64,000 bases of DNA from Zizania palustris. Taxonomy: Eukaryota > Streptophyta > Magnoliopsida > Poales > Poaceae. Both the position numbers and the translations under genes were made by a program. The notes beneath the pieces were generated by a model that was not told where the DNA came from, did not search any database, and saw nothing but the letters and a program-made list of their open reading frames with translations. The DNA lies in NCBI GenBank assembly GCA_019279435.1, contig JAAALK010000082.1, positions 11,486,594 through 11,550,593 of the forward strand, written 5' to 3'. Of this stretch, positions 43,884-55,910 are shown one piece after another. How positions within the stretch are numbered: the first letter of the stretch is position 1; each line of letters begins with the position of its first letter.

Positions 43884-45864
43884 TGAGAAACCAAGGGTTG
43901 GTTTCAGTGTTTGTGATGAGTGATTGACAGGCTTTTTACCTCTGGTTCGAAGGGGTACCTCCGAAGGGGGTTCGGAGGTTAGACCTCCGAAGGGTGTTCG
44001 GAGGTGGTTTCACCGAAGTATGTTCGGTGGTTTGGTTGCTGCAGCTGTTGCAGCGGAGTGTGCGTGTCGGAGGGGTCCGACAGTACATGATGACTGGGTT
44101 TGTACCGAAGGCTTCGGTACTTTGGGCGGTACACCGGAGTGTGTGCCGGAGGTTGCTAACCCGGAGAGGTCTCCGGAGTACTAGATACACTTGTCTGCTT
44201 GTCTATGGTGCGCAGGGACTTCGGAGGCGATGGACAGGTTCGCGGCAGGTGAACTTGGGTCAAGCGGGAGGCTTGATGCCAGGGGAGCAGGGAGCTCCGT
44301 CACGGTGGCTGCGAAGGGGTCTGGGTCGGTCCTCGAGTCGAGGCATGGCAGGTGAAGGCAGAGAGTGCGGAGCGTGGCTCCGGCTGAAGGTACTCCGAGA
44401 CAAAAGTCCTCGGAGGTGAGGCACTTCGAAGGAACTCCGAATGGAGTGACTTCGGAGTTGGTTGGAACAAGTCCTCTGTGGAGGCAAGGAGTTCGAAGTG
44501 TGCTCCGGAGGGAGACATTCGAAGGTTGCCCGACGAAGGTCTCAGAAGTCGAGGCGCATCGAAGGCATGGTCCGGGTGAGGCTCGTCGAGGAGTGTGCTC
44601 GGGGACAGGCACTGCGACGAAGTGCTCATGGAATGCTTCATGCGGAGGCCTTGGACGAAGGAGGGACTTCGAAGGGTGGTACTCCGAAGGTGGGGCTTCG
44701 GAGTGTGGTTGTCTTGTGGTACTTCGGCCAGCATGGCTTCGGTACATGGACTGACGGAGTTCGAGCTGGGCGAAGCTGCGAAGCCGTGGTGGTCCACTCC
44801 AGAGGTGTTGGTGCGAAGGCCCAAGGGCTTTGATGGCTTCGGCTCAAAACCGTCACTGTATCGAAGGTTGTCTTCGGTGAAGCGAAGGCCATTTGGCTCA
44901 AGGCTTCTCACCGAAGCTATCGCACCCCTCGCGTGCGAAGGGGGCTTCGGAAAGGTCAAAGGCTGCAAGTCTGACAGTGTCTGCTCTGCAAAAAGCTGGC
45001 GCTGTCCCCTCTGCAAAGGCTGACAGAGAAGCCTCCAATAAAGTTGACTACCTTTTGTACCCCTCAGTTCTGTAGAGACAAAACCAATGTAAACCCTAGG
45101 GGTAAAGTAGTCAATTCCTTTGGGTGAACTGTGGGCTATAAATATGGGGGCTCGGTAGGTAACATTTAACACTTTGAGTATTTACTGTTGAGCTCCTGTA
45201 CCCACACACTTCGTTGTATTTCATCCAGAGAGTTCATTTTCTGTGTTCCTTGTTCAAGCGGCGAAGCCCTGCTTCTGTGTGCTTTTTGCTTGAGCTCGCT
45301 TTACATACCTCGCTAGTTGTAGTGCACCGAAGCCTGTCTAGGCGAAGGGTGTTTTGTGTGAAGTGTGTTTTTCAGTGTGCTGTCGCTCTATGTAACAGGA
45401 GGCGAGACCTCGCTGCTTACTAGCGAAGCCCTGAGCGAAGCCCGTTTTGCTTCTTGTGTTGAAGCCCTTAGCGAAATCTGTTTGTGTGCGTTTATACCTT
45501 CGTGTACGAAGCCCAGCACCAGTTGCTGCTGCCAAGTACTTGGTCGAAGTCCACATTGGGGTGTCCACTCTTGCGAAGGGTGAAGTGCGAAGCCTGCTCG
45601 AAGCACCCTGTGTGCGGAGCCTGCACTGACTTAGCAGAGTAGATTTTCGAGGGTTGTTAGTGGAGCGAAGTCTTTTTGGCTTCGAACTTTTGCTCCTGCG
45701 AAGCCTGTGTTCGGAGCTATCAAAGCACCTCCGAACCAGACCTTCGAAGGTAGTGTTCAAAGCCTGTTCCGCAGAAGACAGGATTAAAACCGAAGGCTAT
45801 TTTTAGCCCGAAATTTTAAAAGCTCACATTCACCCCCCCTCTGGTCGCCGTTTCCGGTCCAACA
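43884..45864 (+). repeat. SIRE-type Copia solo LTR
   Basis: 1,981 bp from TGAGAAACCAAGGGTTGG to CGTTTCCGGTCCAACA, flanked on both sides by GTCTG (43879-43883 and 45865-45869) with no internal sequence attached. It is homologous along its length, in reverse orientation, to the LTRs at 52789-54765 and 61764-63726. It contains dense CGAAG/CTTCGG words and a TATA in GGGCTATAAATATGGGG (about 45132). A perfect target duplication around a lone LTR indicates LTR-LTR recombination that deleted the element. Confidence 0.9.
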
Positions 45865-45869
45865 GTCTG

Positions 45870-45922
45870 GATATGCGTGTGTGTCTGTGTTTGTCTCGTG
45901 TGTGCAAGCTTGAGTTACTCGT
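45870..45922. other. Short GT-rich spacer
   Basis: GTGTGTGTCTGTGTTTGTCTCG-like sequence between the solo LTR and the next LTR. With 43837-43883 it forms the pre-insertion target of the solo LTR. The left piece (GATGAGTGATTGACAG) resembles the start of SIRE LTRs, so it may be part of another old LTR. Confidence 0.35.
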
Positions 45923-48900
45923 TGTGAAACCAAGAGTGGTTTCAGTCTGGATGATGAGTGATTGACAAGGATGAGCATTTGAGTGGTTGAGGTTGGTTGA
46001 GTGCATCAAGGGTTTTGATGTAAAGTGGAGGAGTGTGTGCCGAGGTTTTGGCGGTGCGTCACGTTCTTGTTTTGGCTTGTCTTGGATGTGCATGGTGGAG
46101 ATGCTGACCGACTGTCGATGGTGAGTGATAAAGGGTCAAGCGTGGAGCTCGATGCCAGAGGATCAGGGAGGCCGGGTGAAGTTGGAGAAGATCTTAAGAG
46201 TGCACGAAGAGACCGAGCAAAACTTGGACGGACAGATGGAAGTGACGGCGTGACGATCGGGTCTGCGAGAGGGAGGCCAGGACAAGCATTCAGGCAGCTG
46301 GAGGGGATCGAGAGCGGAAGTGTCTTGATGGCGGTCGGAGTCGCGAAGCGGTGTCATGAGTCGAAGGGTTGAGAGACTTTGTTGGTTTTTGCTGAAAATC
46401 GTCGAAACTTTAAATGTTTTGTTAATCCAATAAATAGGAGTCGAGTGTTAGTTTAAATATTTCAGTTTTATAGTGTATCCTTTTTGTATAATTTTTAGAG
46501 TGGGTATACTCTGAAAATATATTAAAAGTAGAGTCTTTTTGTAATTTTTACTTTAGGTCTTAGAGGGTAATTTTCAGAATTGTTATTTCTGAAATTACTA
46601 AGGGGCTATGTGTAAAAAGGGGATTATAGAACATGAGTTGGTAGGATATTATTCCCCTATGATCTCTCAGCCAAAACAACACTTGAGACAGCCATTTCTC
46701 AATGAAAAATCCACAGAAAAATTCGTTTTGAACGGAGTTCGACGAGGAACAGTAATTTGCTGGAATTTATTGGATCTGATACAGCGTTGCCGGCAATCCT
46801 GTTCATGGTACGTTGCTCCTGTTTCTAGCGATGAACACTGTGCTGACGCAGCTATGTCTTTGTGGCTGAGATCGGTTTTGTGCAGCGATTTCTGGTGAAT
46901 CTAGTGCAGAAGTTGATTTTGATGTTTATACATCTTTTGTTGGGGATAGTTTGAACGTTCCATTTTTGAAAGTTGCAACATGTTTCTGTAAGTCTCTCTG
47001 AATTATTTTGCTGATCAAAGTTGACACCTCAGTTCTGAAAATAAATTCTGTTTCAGATTTGTGTTGCTTGCTACATGTTTGATATTATGTTGCTATACAT
47101 GATCATTAGCTAGAACAACTTGTTAATCCGATGTTTGTGATTTGAAATCACTACAAGTTCAAGTTTCTGAGTGTTTTAATTAAATTTTCTAAACAACATC
47201 GTTTGGATGATGATTCTGGATGAGCTACAGAAATCTGGATGAAATCCTTTGATGTGCAACCGTTCTGTCAGCACCCCTGAAGCACGTAGGTCTCATCCTG
47301 TGCTTGTGCTAATTGCCACATTTTTGATCTTTGATCTGCTTGAACTTGCTGAATCACTTAATCATGAGTTTTAGGGATTAAATCTGTGGATGAATAACAT
47401 AGAACAAATTAGTGTTGTACTAACATTTTTCTTGAGTTGAATGTTTTGGACAAGAAATCTACTCATCCTTCAAGCTGATAACTCTCTGATCCTACAAGAA
47501 ACAAAAGTTCATTCAGTCATTGCTGGAGGTGCAATATTGAAATCTGATAGAGTTCAAGAAATTTTCAGAGCTATGTTTTGAATCTGAAGCTACTGATTTT
47601 TGAAGGTTGAATCAGTTTCAGAGGTAATTACTGTTCAGTTTTCAGGAAGTTTTCAATTCTGTTTTCGTAAAATGCCTAATTTGTTTTTGCTCTGATTACT
47701 TCTGTAATTTGTATCCTGAATACTGGTTTAGACACTCTGAAAATACTATTCAACATCATTTTGCTGTCATCTATCTCAGGATATGTTTTGAATCCAGAAT
47801 GAGTTTTCAGAAGGGTATAAAATCTCTCTGTGATCAGTGTTTCAGATGTGCAACAGACAAATCAGTTTCATGTTATGAAATAAACTTTTCTGAATTGTCT
47901 TTTAGAGATCTGAAACTGCTATTTTATGTCATCACTAATTGTTTTACTTTGAGATTGCAATGGTTGCTGTAATCTATCAAGTCTGAGATAAAATTTCAAA
48001 TATCAGCTCTGTTTTCAGAATTGTCATCTGAATTGAAGTTTGTCTGATATTGCTGAAAGTGTATTCTGAAATTTTCAGTAAATCTATAATCAGCTTTCTG
48101 AGTTTGAAACTGGCTGCTACTATTTTCTGCTGTATAGTCCAGATTTGCTACCTATGTTCATCTGTTTAAAATAATTATATCTTGTACTGTTCATCAGTAT
48201 TTTTACTGGATTTCAGATGAAACACTAAAGTGCAGTTTTGAAACATTTTAATTCCTGAAATTTACAGCTCAACCTTTACTGAAATGGAGTATAGTCTTAG
48301 TGCATTGAAGTAGTGATCAGAACTAAACTTTTGTGATTCTTCTCACTAAATCTGCATAGGTTGATTGTTGACTCCAGTAATTTGCTTGTGCTGAAACAAA
48401 TCTGATTCTGAATCCTCAGTACTTTAGTGTGTACTAAAATTTCTGAATATGATATGTGTTGGATGATTTGAATTCTTCTACTTGAAACATTCAGTCTGCA
48501 ATTAGGAGTCTAAACTGAAGTGAGTGACCTTATTTTTTAGAGTAATCAGTGTTCAATATTGTTTGTTTAAAGTATTTCTGAAACTTGGGTGTTCTTGATC
48601 AAAACTGAAATATTACTTGTAGATTCAATTGAAAATGGGCAATTAAAACTTTATGTGTTTGAGCTCATATGATCATTGTTGTGATTGAATACTCAACTCT
48701 ACATGACATAATCTATTTGAGAAGTTGCTGGTTCAAGCATTGATCTGAATACTCTGAACTTTGTCGGCACATCAGTGACCGATTGACCAAGTCAGAGTTT
48801 CAATCTCCGAAATCCCGAGGAAGTTGGCACTTCAAAGTCCGACTGAGATAGTTCGGCACTTCAACCTCTGATTTAATCTGAACTGAGTTTTGAAACATAT

Positions 48901-49046
48901 TTTTGCTCTGATTTGCACTGTTTTATTCGGACTTGAAATTTGAATTTTGTAGAGGTGCGTTGGGGTGTTTTGAACAGGCCATCATATTCGCGAGAAATTG
49001 TCGAGGCGCCTATTCACCCCCCTCTAGTCGCCATTCTGATCCCACA
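45923..49046 (+). repeat. 5' LTR of the outer SIRE-type element
   Basis: The end is firm: GCGCCTATTCACCCCCCTCTAGTCGCC...GATCCCACA followed by the primer site. The start is inferred from TGTGAAACCAAGAGTGGTTTCAG...TGATGAGTGATTGACA, which matches the start of the other SIRE LTRs, giving about 3.1 kb. The interior (46400-48900) is AT-rich with many TCTGAA/TTCAGA words and no gene. The start could be wrong if another fragment intervenes. Confidence 0.55.
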
Positions 49047-49060
49047 ATTGGTATCAGATC
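49047..49060 (+). other. Primer-binding site of outer SIRE element
   Basis: ATTGGTATCAGATC follows the LTR end CCCACA. It is one base different from the initiator tRNA-Met complement TGGTATCAGAGC. Confidence 0.8.
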
Positions 49061-49317
49061 TGGTTAAATCACCAGTTGACCTTAATTGGTTTTGTGATCC
49101 TTGTTTTTGGCAACATGGAGAGAAACACAAAAATTCCGATGTTTGATGGTCATGATTATTCGTATTGAAAAGTATGCATGGAGGCTTATTTACTAAGCCA
49201 AGGAAGTGCTATTTGGGAAATCATCGATTCCCAATATGAGATTCCTGAAACTCGAACCTCAGAGTCTGATAAATCAAAGTATGCAAAGAGTTTGACAGGG
49301 TCTAGCACCTATGAAAT

Positions 49318-52300
49318 GTGCGTGAAATTTGGACCACTTTGAGATCTTTTCATGAGGGCACTACCCATATTAAGGCTAGGAGGCAAAGCACATATAATCA
49401 AGAGTACCAAATGTTTGTGCAAGACCCTGGCGAATCTGTAGATGCCATGTTTGCACGTTTTGATGGAATTGTGAGTAATTTGCGCGCACTGGGACTTTGG
49501 CTTACTCTGACCACGATAGGGCGATCAAACTTCTCTATGCTCTTGATCGTAGAATATGAGAGGTGAAGATCTCAAGTATTGAAGAGTTGGCAAGTTTTGA
49601 CACTTTGACTTGCGATGAACTCTTTAGTAAGCTTAAGTCCACCGAGATTGCCAAGGCATCTCGACCGGGAGCTGGAAACTCTTTGTTGCCTTCGATTGCT
49701 TTGGTTTCAAGTCCTAGCAGTGGCACCTCATCTGGAGGTAGTGTGTCTAGAGTTTGCACTTTATCTGGGGGTTTTGCTTTGTCTTCGTTGGTCTCTATCA
49801 CAAAAGAACATGTGGACACATTGGACGATGAAGAGCTTGCTCTTATAGTCAAAAAGTTCATTAGGTTCTACAATGATAGAAGAGATCAAAGAAGAGGAGG
49901 CTCTCGAGGGTGTTTTGAGTGCGGTGATCTTAATCATATTAAAGCAAATTGCCCAAAACTGAACGCAAAGAATGAACATGAACTCAAACACCAGAAAAGA
50001 GACAAAAAATCCTTCTTCACAGGCAAAAGAGGAAAAGTGGCAAAAAGGATGGCTAGAGCTTTTGTGGCTGCACTCAGCGACATCGACAACACCTCGAGTG
50101 AAGAGCCAAGCTCTGATGAAGAATAATTTTACAAGAATTAAGAAAAGAACGAAAAGATGAAGGACTTCCATAGCCTCTGCTTCATGACCAATGACAAGTA
50201 CAACAGCGATGAGCCTGACTCATCTAAGGTTAGTCTATCACATGATCAATTACTTATTCAAAACGATGAATTACATGATGCAATTATTTCACAAGATAGA
50301 CTACTTAAACTTGCTGCTAAAGAACGAAAGGAACTAAAGCTTAAAATTGAATCACTTTCTACTGAACTTGCTTTGTTGAAGTCTGAGTCTGAAATTGCTG
50401 AATGTGTGTCTTGTCTTATCGTTACGGATGAACTTGCTTAGTTGCGTCTGATTCATGCTCAAAACATTGAAAAACTTGAAAATGTTCAAAAGCAACTTTT
50501 GGTAGTGGAGTCTAGTCCTTGTGTCATCAATGAATGCTTAAATTGCCCTTTACTGATTGAAAGCATTAATCTAAGAGATAAGCATATTGATGAGCTTAAG
50601 GGTAGATTGGAAAGTGTTGAGTGTTCTAAGGATGTGCAGCCGACGTGTCCCACCTACATCACCCTTAAGGACCAACTCAGCTTTGCTAGAGAGAAAGTAG
50701 AAAAACTTAAGTGTGAGAATGATTATCTATTTTCCATGGTAGACAAATGCACTAAAGGGAAGGGGAAAATGGATTTGCTTTTGGACAAAACAAAAATGTG
50801 TGCTGACAGGGCAGGGTTAGCTCTTGGGTTAGGTTATGAAAGAACTTTCTCTAATACCCCAAGCCAAACTGTATTCACTCCACCTACTACCCTTGAGCAA
50901 GAGAGAGCCCAGTTAGACACACCTCAAAAAGCCAAAAATCCTACCCAACCCAAAAAGATAATCATTCCACCACTCAAGACAGACTCCAAGAAAAACCTAG
51001 GAAAACTGTGCATGAAATTTGGACCACTTTGAGATCTTTTCATGAGGGCACAACCCATATTAAGGCTAGGAGGCAAAGCACATATAATCAAGAGTACCAA
51101 ATGTTTGTGCAAGGCCCTAGCGAATCTGTAGATGCCATGTTTGCACGTTTTGATGGAATTGTGAGTAATTTGTGCGCCACTGGGACTTTGGCTTACTCTG
51201 ACCACGATAGGGCGATCAAACTTCTCTATGCTCTTGATCGTAGAATATGAGAGGTGAAGATCTCAAGTATTGAAGAGTCGGCAAGTTTTGACACTTTGAC
51301 TTGCGATGAACTCTTTAGTAAGCTTAAGTCCACCGAGATTGCCAAGGCATCTCGACCGGGAGCTGGAAACTCTTTGTTGCCTTCGATTGCTTTGGTTTCC
51401 AGTCCTAGCAGTGGCACCTCATCTGGAGGTAGTGTGTCTGGAGTTTGCATTTTATCTGGGGGTTTTGCCTTGTCTTTGTTGGTCTCTATAACAAAAGAAC
51501 AAGTGTACACATTGGACGATGAAGAGCTTGCTCTTACAGTAAAAAAGTTCACAAGATTCTACAATGATAGAAGAGATCAAAGAAGAGGAGGCTCTCGAGG
51601 GTGTTTTGAGTGCGGTGATCTTAATCATATTAAAGGAAACTGCCCAAAACTGAATGCAAAGAATGAACATGAACTCAAACACCAGAAAAGAGACCAAAAA
51701 TCCTTCTTCACAGGCAAAAGAGGAAAAGTGGCAAAAAGGATGGCTAGAGCTTTTGTGGCTGCACTCAGCGACATCGACAACACCTCGAGTGAAGAGCCAA
51801 GCTCTGATGAAGAATAATTTTACAAGAGTGAAAAAAATAAGGAAAAGACGAAGGACTTCCACATCCTCTACTTCATGACCAATGACAAGGACAACAGCGA
51901 TGAGCCTGACTCATCTGAGGTTAGTCTATCACATGACTAATTACTTATTCAAAATGATGAATTACATGATGCAATTATTTCACAAGATAGACTGCTTAAA
52001 CTTGCTGCGAAAGAATGAAAGGAACTAAAGCTTAAAATTGAATCACTTTCTACCGAACTTGCTTTGTTGAAGTCTGAGTCTGAAATTGCTGAATGTGAGT
52101 CTTGTCTTATCTTTATGGATGAACTTGCTCAGTTGCGTCTGATTCATGCTCAAAACATTGAAAAACTTGAAAATGTTCAAAAGCAACTTTTGGTGGTGGA
52201 GTCTAGTCCTTGTGTCATCAATGAATGCTTAAATTGCCCTTTACTGATTGAAAGAATTAATATAAGAGATAAGCATATTGATGAGCTTAAGGCTAGATTG

Positions 52301-52699
52301 GAGAGTGCTGAGTGTTCTAAGGATGTGCAGCCGGCGTGTCCCACCTGCATCAACCTTAAGGACAACCTCAACTTTGTAGAGAGCAAGTAGAAAAACTTAA
52401 GTGTGAGAATGATTACCTGCTTTCAATGGTCGACAAATGCACTGAAGGGAAGGGGAAAATGGATTTGCTTTTGGACAAAACAAAAATGTGTGCTAACAGG
52501 GCAGGGTTAGCTCTTGGGTTAGGTTATGAGAGAACTTCCTCTAATACCCCAAACCAAACTGTATTCACTCTACCTACTACCCTTGAGAAAGAGAGAGCCC
52601 AGTTAGACACACCTCAAAAAGCCAAAAATCCTACCCAACACAAAAAGATAATCATTCCACCACTCAAGACATACTCCAAGCAAAAACCTAGAAAAACTA
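49318..52699 (+). repeat. Tandem duplication of 1.69 kb within gag
   Basis: The sequence starting GTGAAATTTGGACCACTTTGAGATC near 49323 recurs at 51013, an offset of 1,690 bp, and the copies stay nearly identical up to AAAACT at about 51008 and 52699. Small differences include a one-base loss in copy 1 (GCGCACTGG against GCGCCACTGG). Confidence 0.9.
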
Positions 52700-52783
52700 T
52701 GAGGTTTGTGCCAGAGACCTATAAACCTACACCCAAGAAAGTTTTTCACGGCATTTATTGTCATCGTGTAGGTCATTTGATTG

Positions 52784-52788
52784 GTTTT
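52784..52788. repeat. Target-site duplication GTTTT (left copy)
   Basis: GTTTT directly precedes the LTR at 52789 and the same five bases follow the other LTR at 63727-63731. This proves the outer limits of the inner SIRE element. Confidence 0.9.
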
Positions 52789-54765
52789 TGTTGGACCGGA
52801 AACGGCGACCAGAGGGGGGGTGAATGGGAGCTTTTAAAATTTCGGGCTAAAAACTTAGCCTTCGGTTCTGTTCTGTCTTCTGCGGAACAGGCTTCGAACA
52901 CAACCTTCGAAGGTCTGGTTCGGAGGTACTTCGACAGCTCCGAACACAGGCTTCGCAGGAACAAAAGTTCGGAGCCAAGAAGACTTCGCTCTACGAACAA
53001 CCCTCGAAAATCTACTCTGCTAAGTCAGTGCAGGCTCCGCACACGAGGTGCTTCGAGCAGGCTTCGCACTTCACCCTTCGCAAGAGTGGACAGCCCTCTG
53101 AGGACTTCGACCAAGTACTTGGCGACAGCAACTGGTGCTGGGCTTCGTACGCGAAGGTCTACACGCACACAAAACGGACTACGCTAAGGGCTTCGACACA
53201 AGAAGCACTACGGGAAACGAACAGGGCTTCGCTAGTAAGCAGCGAGGTCTTGCCTCGTGTTACACAGAGCGACAGCACACTGAAAAGCACACTTCACGAG
53301 AAAAACACCCTTCGCCAAGACAGGCTTCGGTGAACTAGAAACTAGCGAGGTATGCAACGCGAGCTCAAGCAAAAGCACAGGAAAACAGGGCTTCGCCGCT
53401 TGAACAAGGAACACTGAAATAAATTGAACTCAGAATGAATACAGCGAGGTCTGTCTACAGGAGCTCAACAGTAAATGCTCAAAGTGTTAAATGTTACCTA
53501 CCGAGCCCCCATATTTATAGCCCACGGCTTCATCCTAAGGAAGTGACTATTTTACCCCTAGGGTTTACATCCATTTTGTCTCTACAGAACTAAGGGGTAC
53601 AAAAGGTAGTCCACCTTTATTTTGGAGGCTTCTCTGTCAGCTGCAGAGGGGACAGTGTCAGCCTTTTTCAGAGCAGACAGTGTCAGCCTTTACAGTGTTG
53701 ACTTCTGGAACCTCCCTTCGCACCGGAGGGTGCGGTAGCTTCGGCGAGAAGCCTGCAGCCTGTTGGCCTTCGCTCCGCCGAAGAAGTCCTTCGATACAGT
53801 GACGGTTTTGAGCCGAAGCCGTCAAAGCCCTTGGGCCTTCGCACCACCACCTCCGGAGTGGATCACCACGGCTTCGCAGCTACTCCGAGCTCGAACACCG
53901 TCCGTCCGTGTACCGAAGCCATGCATGGCCGAAGCACCACAAGACATCCTCACTCCAAAGCCCACCTTCGGAGTACCACCCTTCGAAGTCCCTCCTTCGT
54001 CCAAGGCCTCCGCATGAAGCATTCCATGAGCACTTCGTCGCAGTGCCTCACTCCGAGCACACTCCTCGACGAGCCTCACCCGGACCATGCCTTCGATGCG
54101 CCTCGACTTCTGAGACCTTCGTCGGGCCACCTTCGAGTGTCTCCCTCCGGAGCACACTTCGAACCCTTGCCTCCGCAGAGGACTTGTTCCATCCAACTCC
54201 GAAGTCACTCCATCCGGAGTACCTTCGAAGTGCCTCACCTCCGAGGACTTTGTCTCGGAGTACCTTTAGCCGGAGCCACGCTCCGCACTCTCTGCCTTCA
54301 CCTGGCACGCCTCGACCCGAGGACCGACCCGGACCACCTTCGCAGCCACCGTGACGGAGCTCCCCGCTCCCCTGGCATCAAGCCACCCGCTTGACCCAGG
54401 TTCACCCGGCTCGAACCCTGTCCGTCGCCTCCGAAGTCCCTGCGCACCACAGACAAGCAAACAAGTGTATCCAGTACTCCGGAGACCTCTCCGGGTTAGC
54501 AATCTTCGGCACACACTCCGGTGTACCGCCCAAAATACCGAAGCCTTCGGTACGAACCCTATCATCGTGTACTGCCGGACCCCTCCGACGAGCACACTCC
54601 GCTGCACAGCTGCAGCAAGCAAACACCGAACACACTCCGGTGACACACCTCCGAACACCCTTCGGAGGTACCACCTCCGAAGCCCCTTCGGAGGTACCCT
54701 TCGAACAGAGGGTAAAAGTCTGTCAATCACTCATCACATACACCGAAACCATCCTTGGTTTCTCA
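52789..54765 (-). repeat. SIRE 3' LTR
   Basis: 1,977 bp, plus-strand TGTTGGACCGGAAACGGCG to CATCCTTGGTTTCTCA. The minus-strand start (TGAGAAACC) adjoins the polypurine tract. Near that start is an array of CCTCCGAA...TTCGGAGG palindromes (54645-54700). A TATA box is seen on the minus strand in GGGCTATAAATATGGGGG (about 53515). Confidence 0.95.
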
Positions 54766-54779
54766 ATCTCCCCCTTGAT
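54766..54779 (-). other. Polypurine tract of SIRE element
   Basis: The minus strand reads ATCAAGGGGGAGAT directly before TGAGAAACC of the 3' LTR. Confidence 0.85.
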
Positions 54780-55910
54780 GAGTGCATTGACAACCAAATC
54801 GAAGTTCAAGAAAATTTAAAATTTTCAGCACACAAGTGACCATAAAAACTCAGAAAAGAGCCAAAGCATGTCACTTGATAAAAGAAATTTTTCTCCCCCT
54901 TTCTCAAAAGAGTAAAAGCCCTTTTTGGCAAATCTCCCCTTGATAAGAACTCCCCCTGTGTTAAGCAAATTTTTCTTCCCCTTTATGTCAAAAACTCTCC
55001 CCCTTTACATAGCAAACCTCTCCCCCTTTGGCAATGCAAGCATCAAGGAGCAGTCAAAAGATGCAAAGCTTCGAAATGAATAGAATTGCAAGGACATATA
55101 ATGCAAAAATATGCCAACATTAAAACTAATGATCATGTGCTCAGCTTATTTTAACAATCTGTGAAACAAGATGATGGCATGTGATTTTGTCATTTTGAAG
55201 TAAAAGCATCACCACTTAATCAAAGCAGCTAGACATGTGAAGGCAAGGACTGCGCAAAGCTAACAATTTCTACCCTAGACAGACAAGTCTTGTTCAAAAA
55301 AGGAGCTTTGAAAGCAAATTTGATGAGCAATTAAATGTGTTGTTCTTTTCTTAATGCCAGGGGTTATTTGTTTGTCCACCTTATACTTTCCAATCAAGCC
55401 AAGCCTAGGCAAGAAAGCCATCTGAAGCTTAAGGCGGTGATTTTGGCATACACAACACTATCCCAGTTCAGACCAAAGTGCAATGGTAAGCAGTCTAGAA
55501 TAGAGTAGTGCGACAAACAAACCCTCCTGGATCTTTGCATTTAAACCAGGCAAATCATGGATTTTGGATTTTGATTCAGATGAATGAAATATTTTGATGA
55601 ATATCCATGAATAATGTACACATTTTTCAAGTTGCAAATTTTAGCATCCAAAGAACAGTGTCTTGCTGTCAAGTAGATAAAAGATAGCTAAAAGCAGTCC
55701 AGCCTAAACAAGCTAGATACAAGATTGTGCGGTGAGCAAGTTTGGATTTTAGAAAATAAAACATCATGCACAATCAATGTTCCAGACATATTTCACAGAG
55801 CTGAGCTGTCATGATTTCTTTGACTTAAAAGCAGGCATATAATAGCAAAAGATGTAAGTGCAATTCCACACATAATGAGCATATGCAAGACAATTAAAAT
55901 CAGCTCCCCC
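54780..55910 (-). other. Non-coding tail between pol and 3' LTR
   Basis: On the minus strand it contains several AAAGGGGGAGA purine tracts (54893-55035) and no ORF of note. Just after the pol stop another frame encodes a short hydrophobic run (IVLHMLIMCGIALTSFAIICLLL, given here by its span 55811-55880), which lies partly in a pol-overlapping frame. Grass SIRE elements often have only this remnant in place of an env-like gene. Confidence 0.5.

Larger units (their letters stand above)
49115..52788 (+). pseudogene. SIRE gag, broken and tandemly duplicated
   Basis: From the ATG at 49115 the reading MERNTKIPMFDGHDY hits a TGA (Trp in the family) after SY. It goes on through MEAYLLSQGSAIWEI, loses part of the domain near 49300, then shows the UBN2-type gag core (REIWTTLRSFHEGTTHIKARRQS), a zinc knuckle CFECGDLNHIKANC and a long coiled-coil region. 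The block 49318-51007 is repeated at 51008-52699 with the same features, including a second zinc knuckle. The second copy leads on to YCHRVGHLIGFC, where the inner element is inserted. There are stops and frameshifts throughout both copies. Confidence 0.85.

Noticed and set aside
43994..45172. Long overlapping open frames on both strands (up to 290 codons) in the solo LTR, and their equivalents at 53763-54730 and 62738-63691
   Set aside because: They lie wholly inside LTRs, are open on both strands because of the repeated CGAAG/CTTCGG words, and resemble no protein family.
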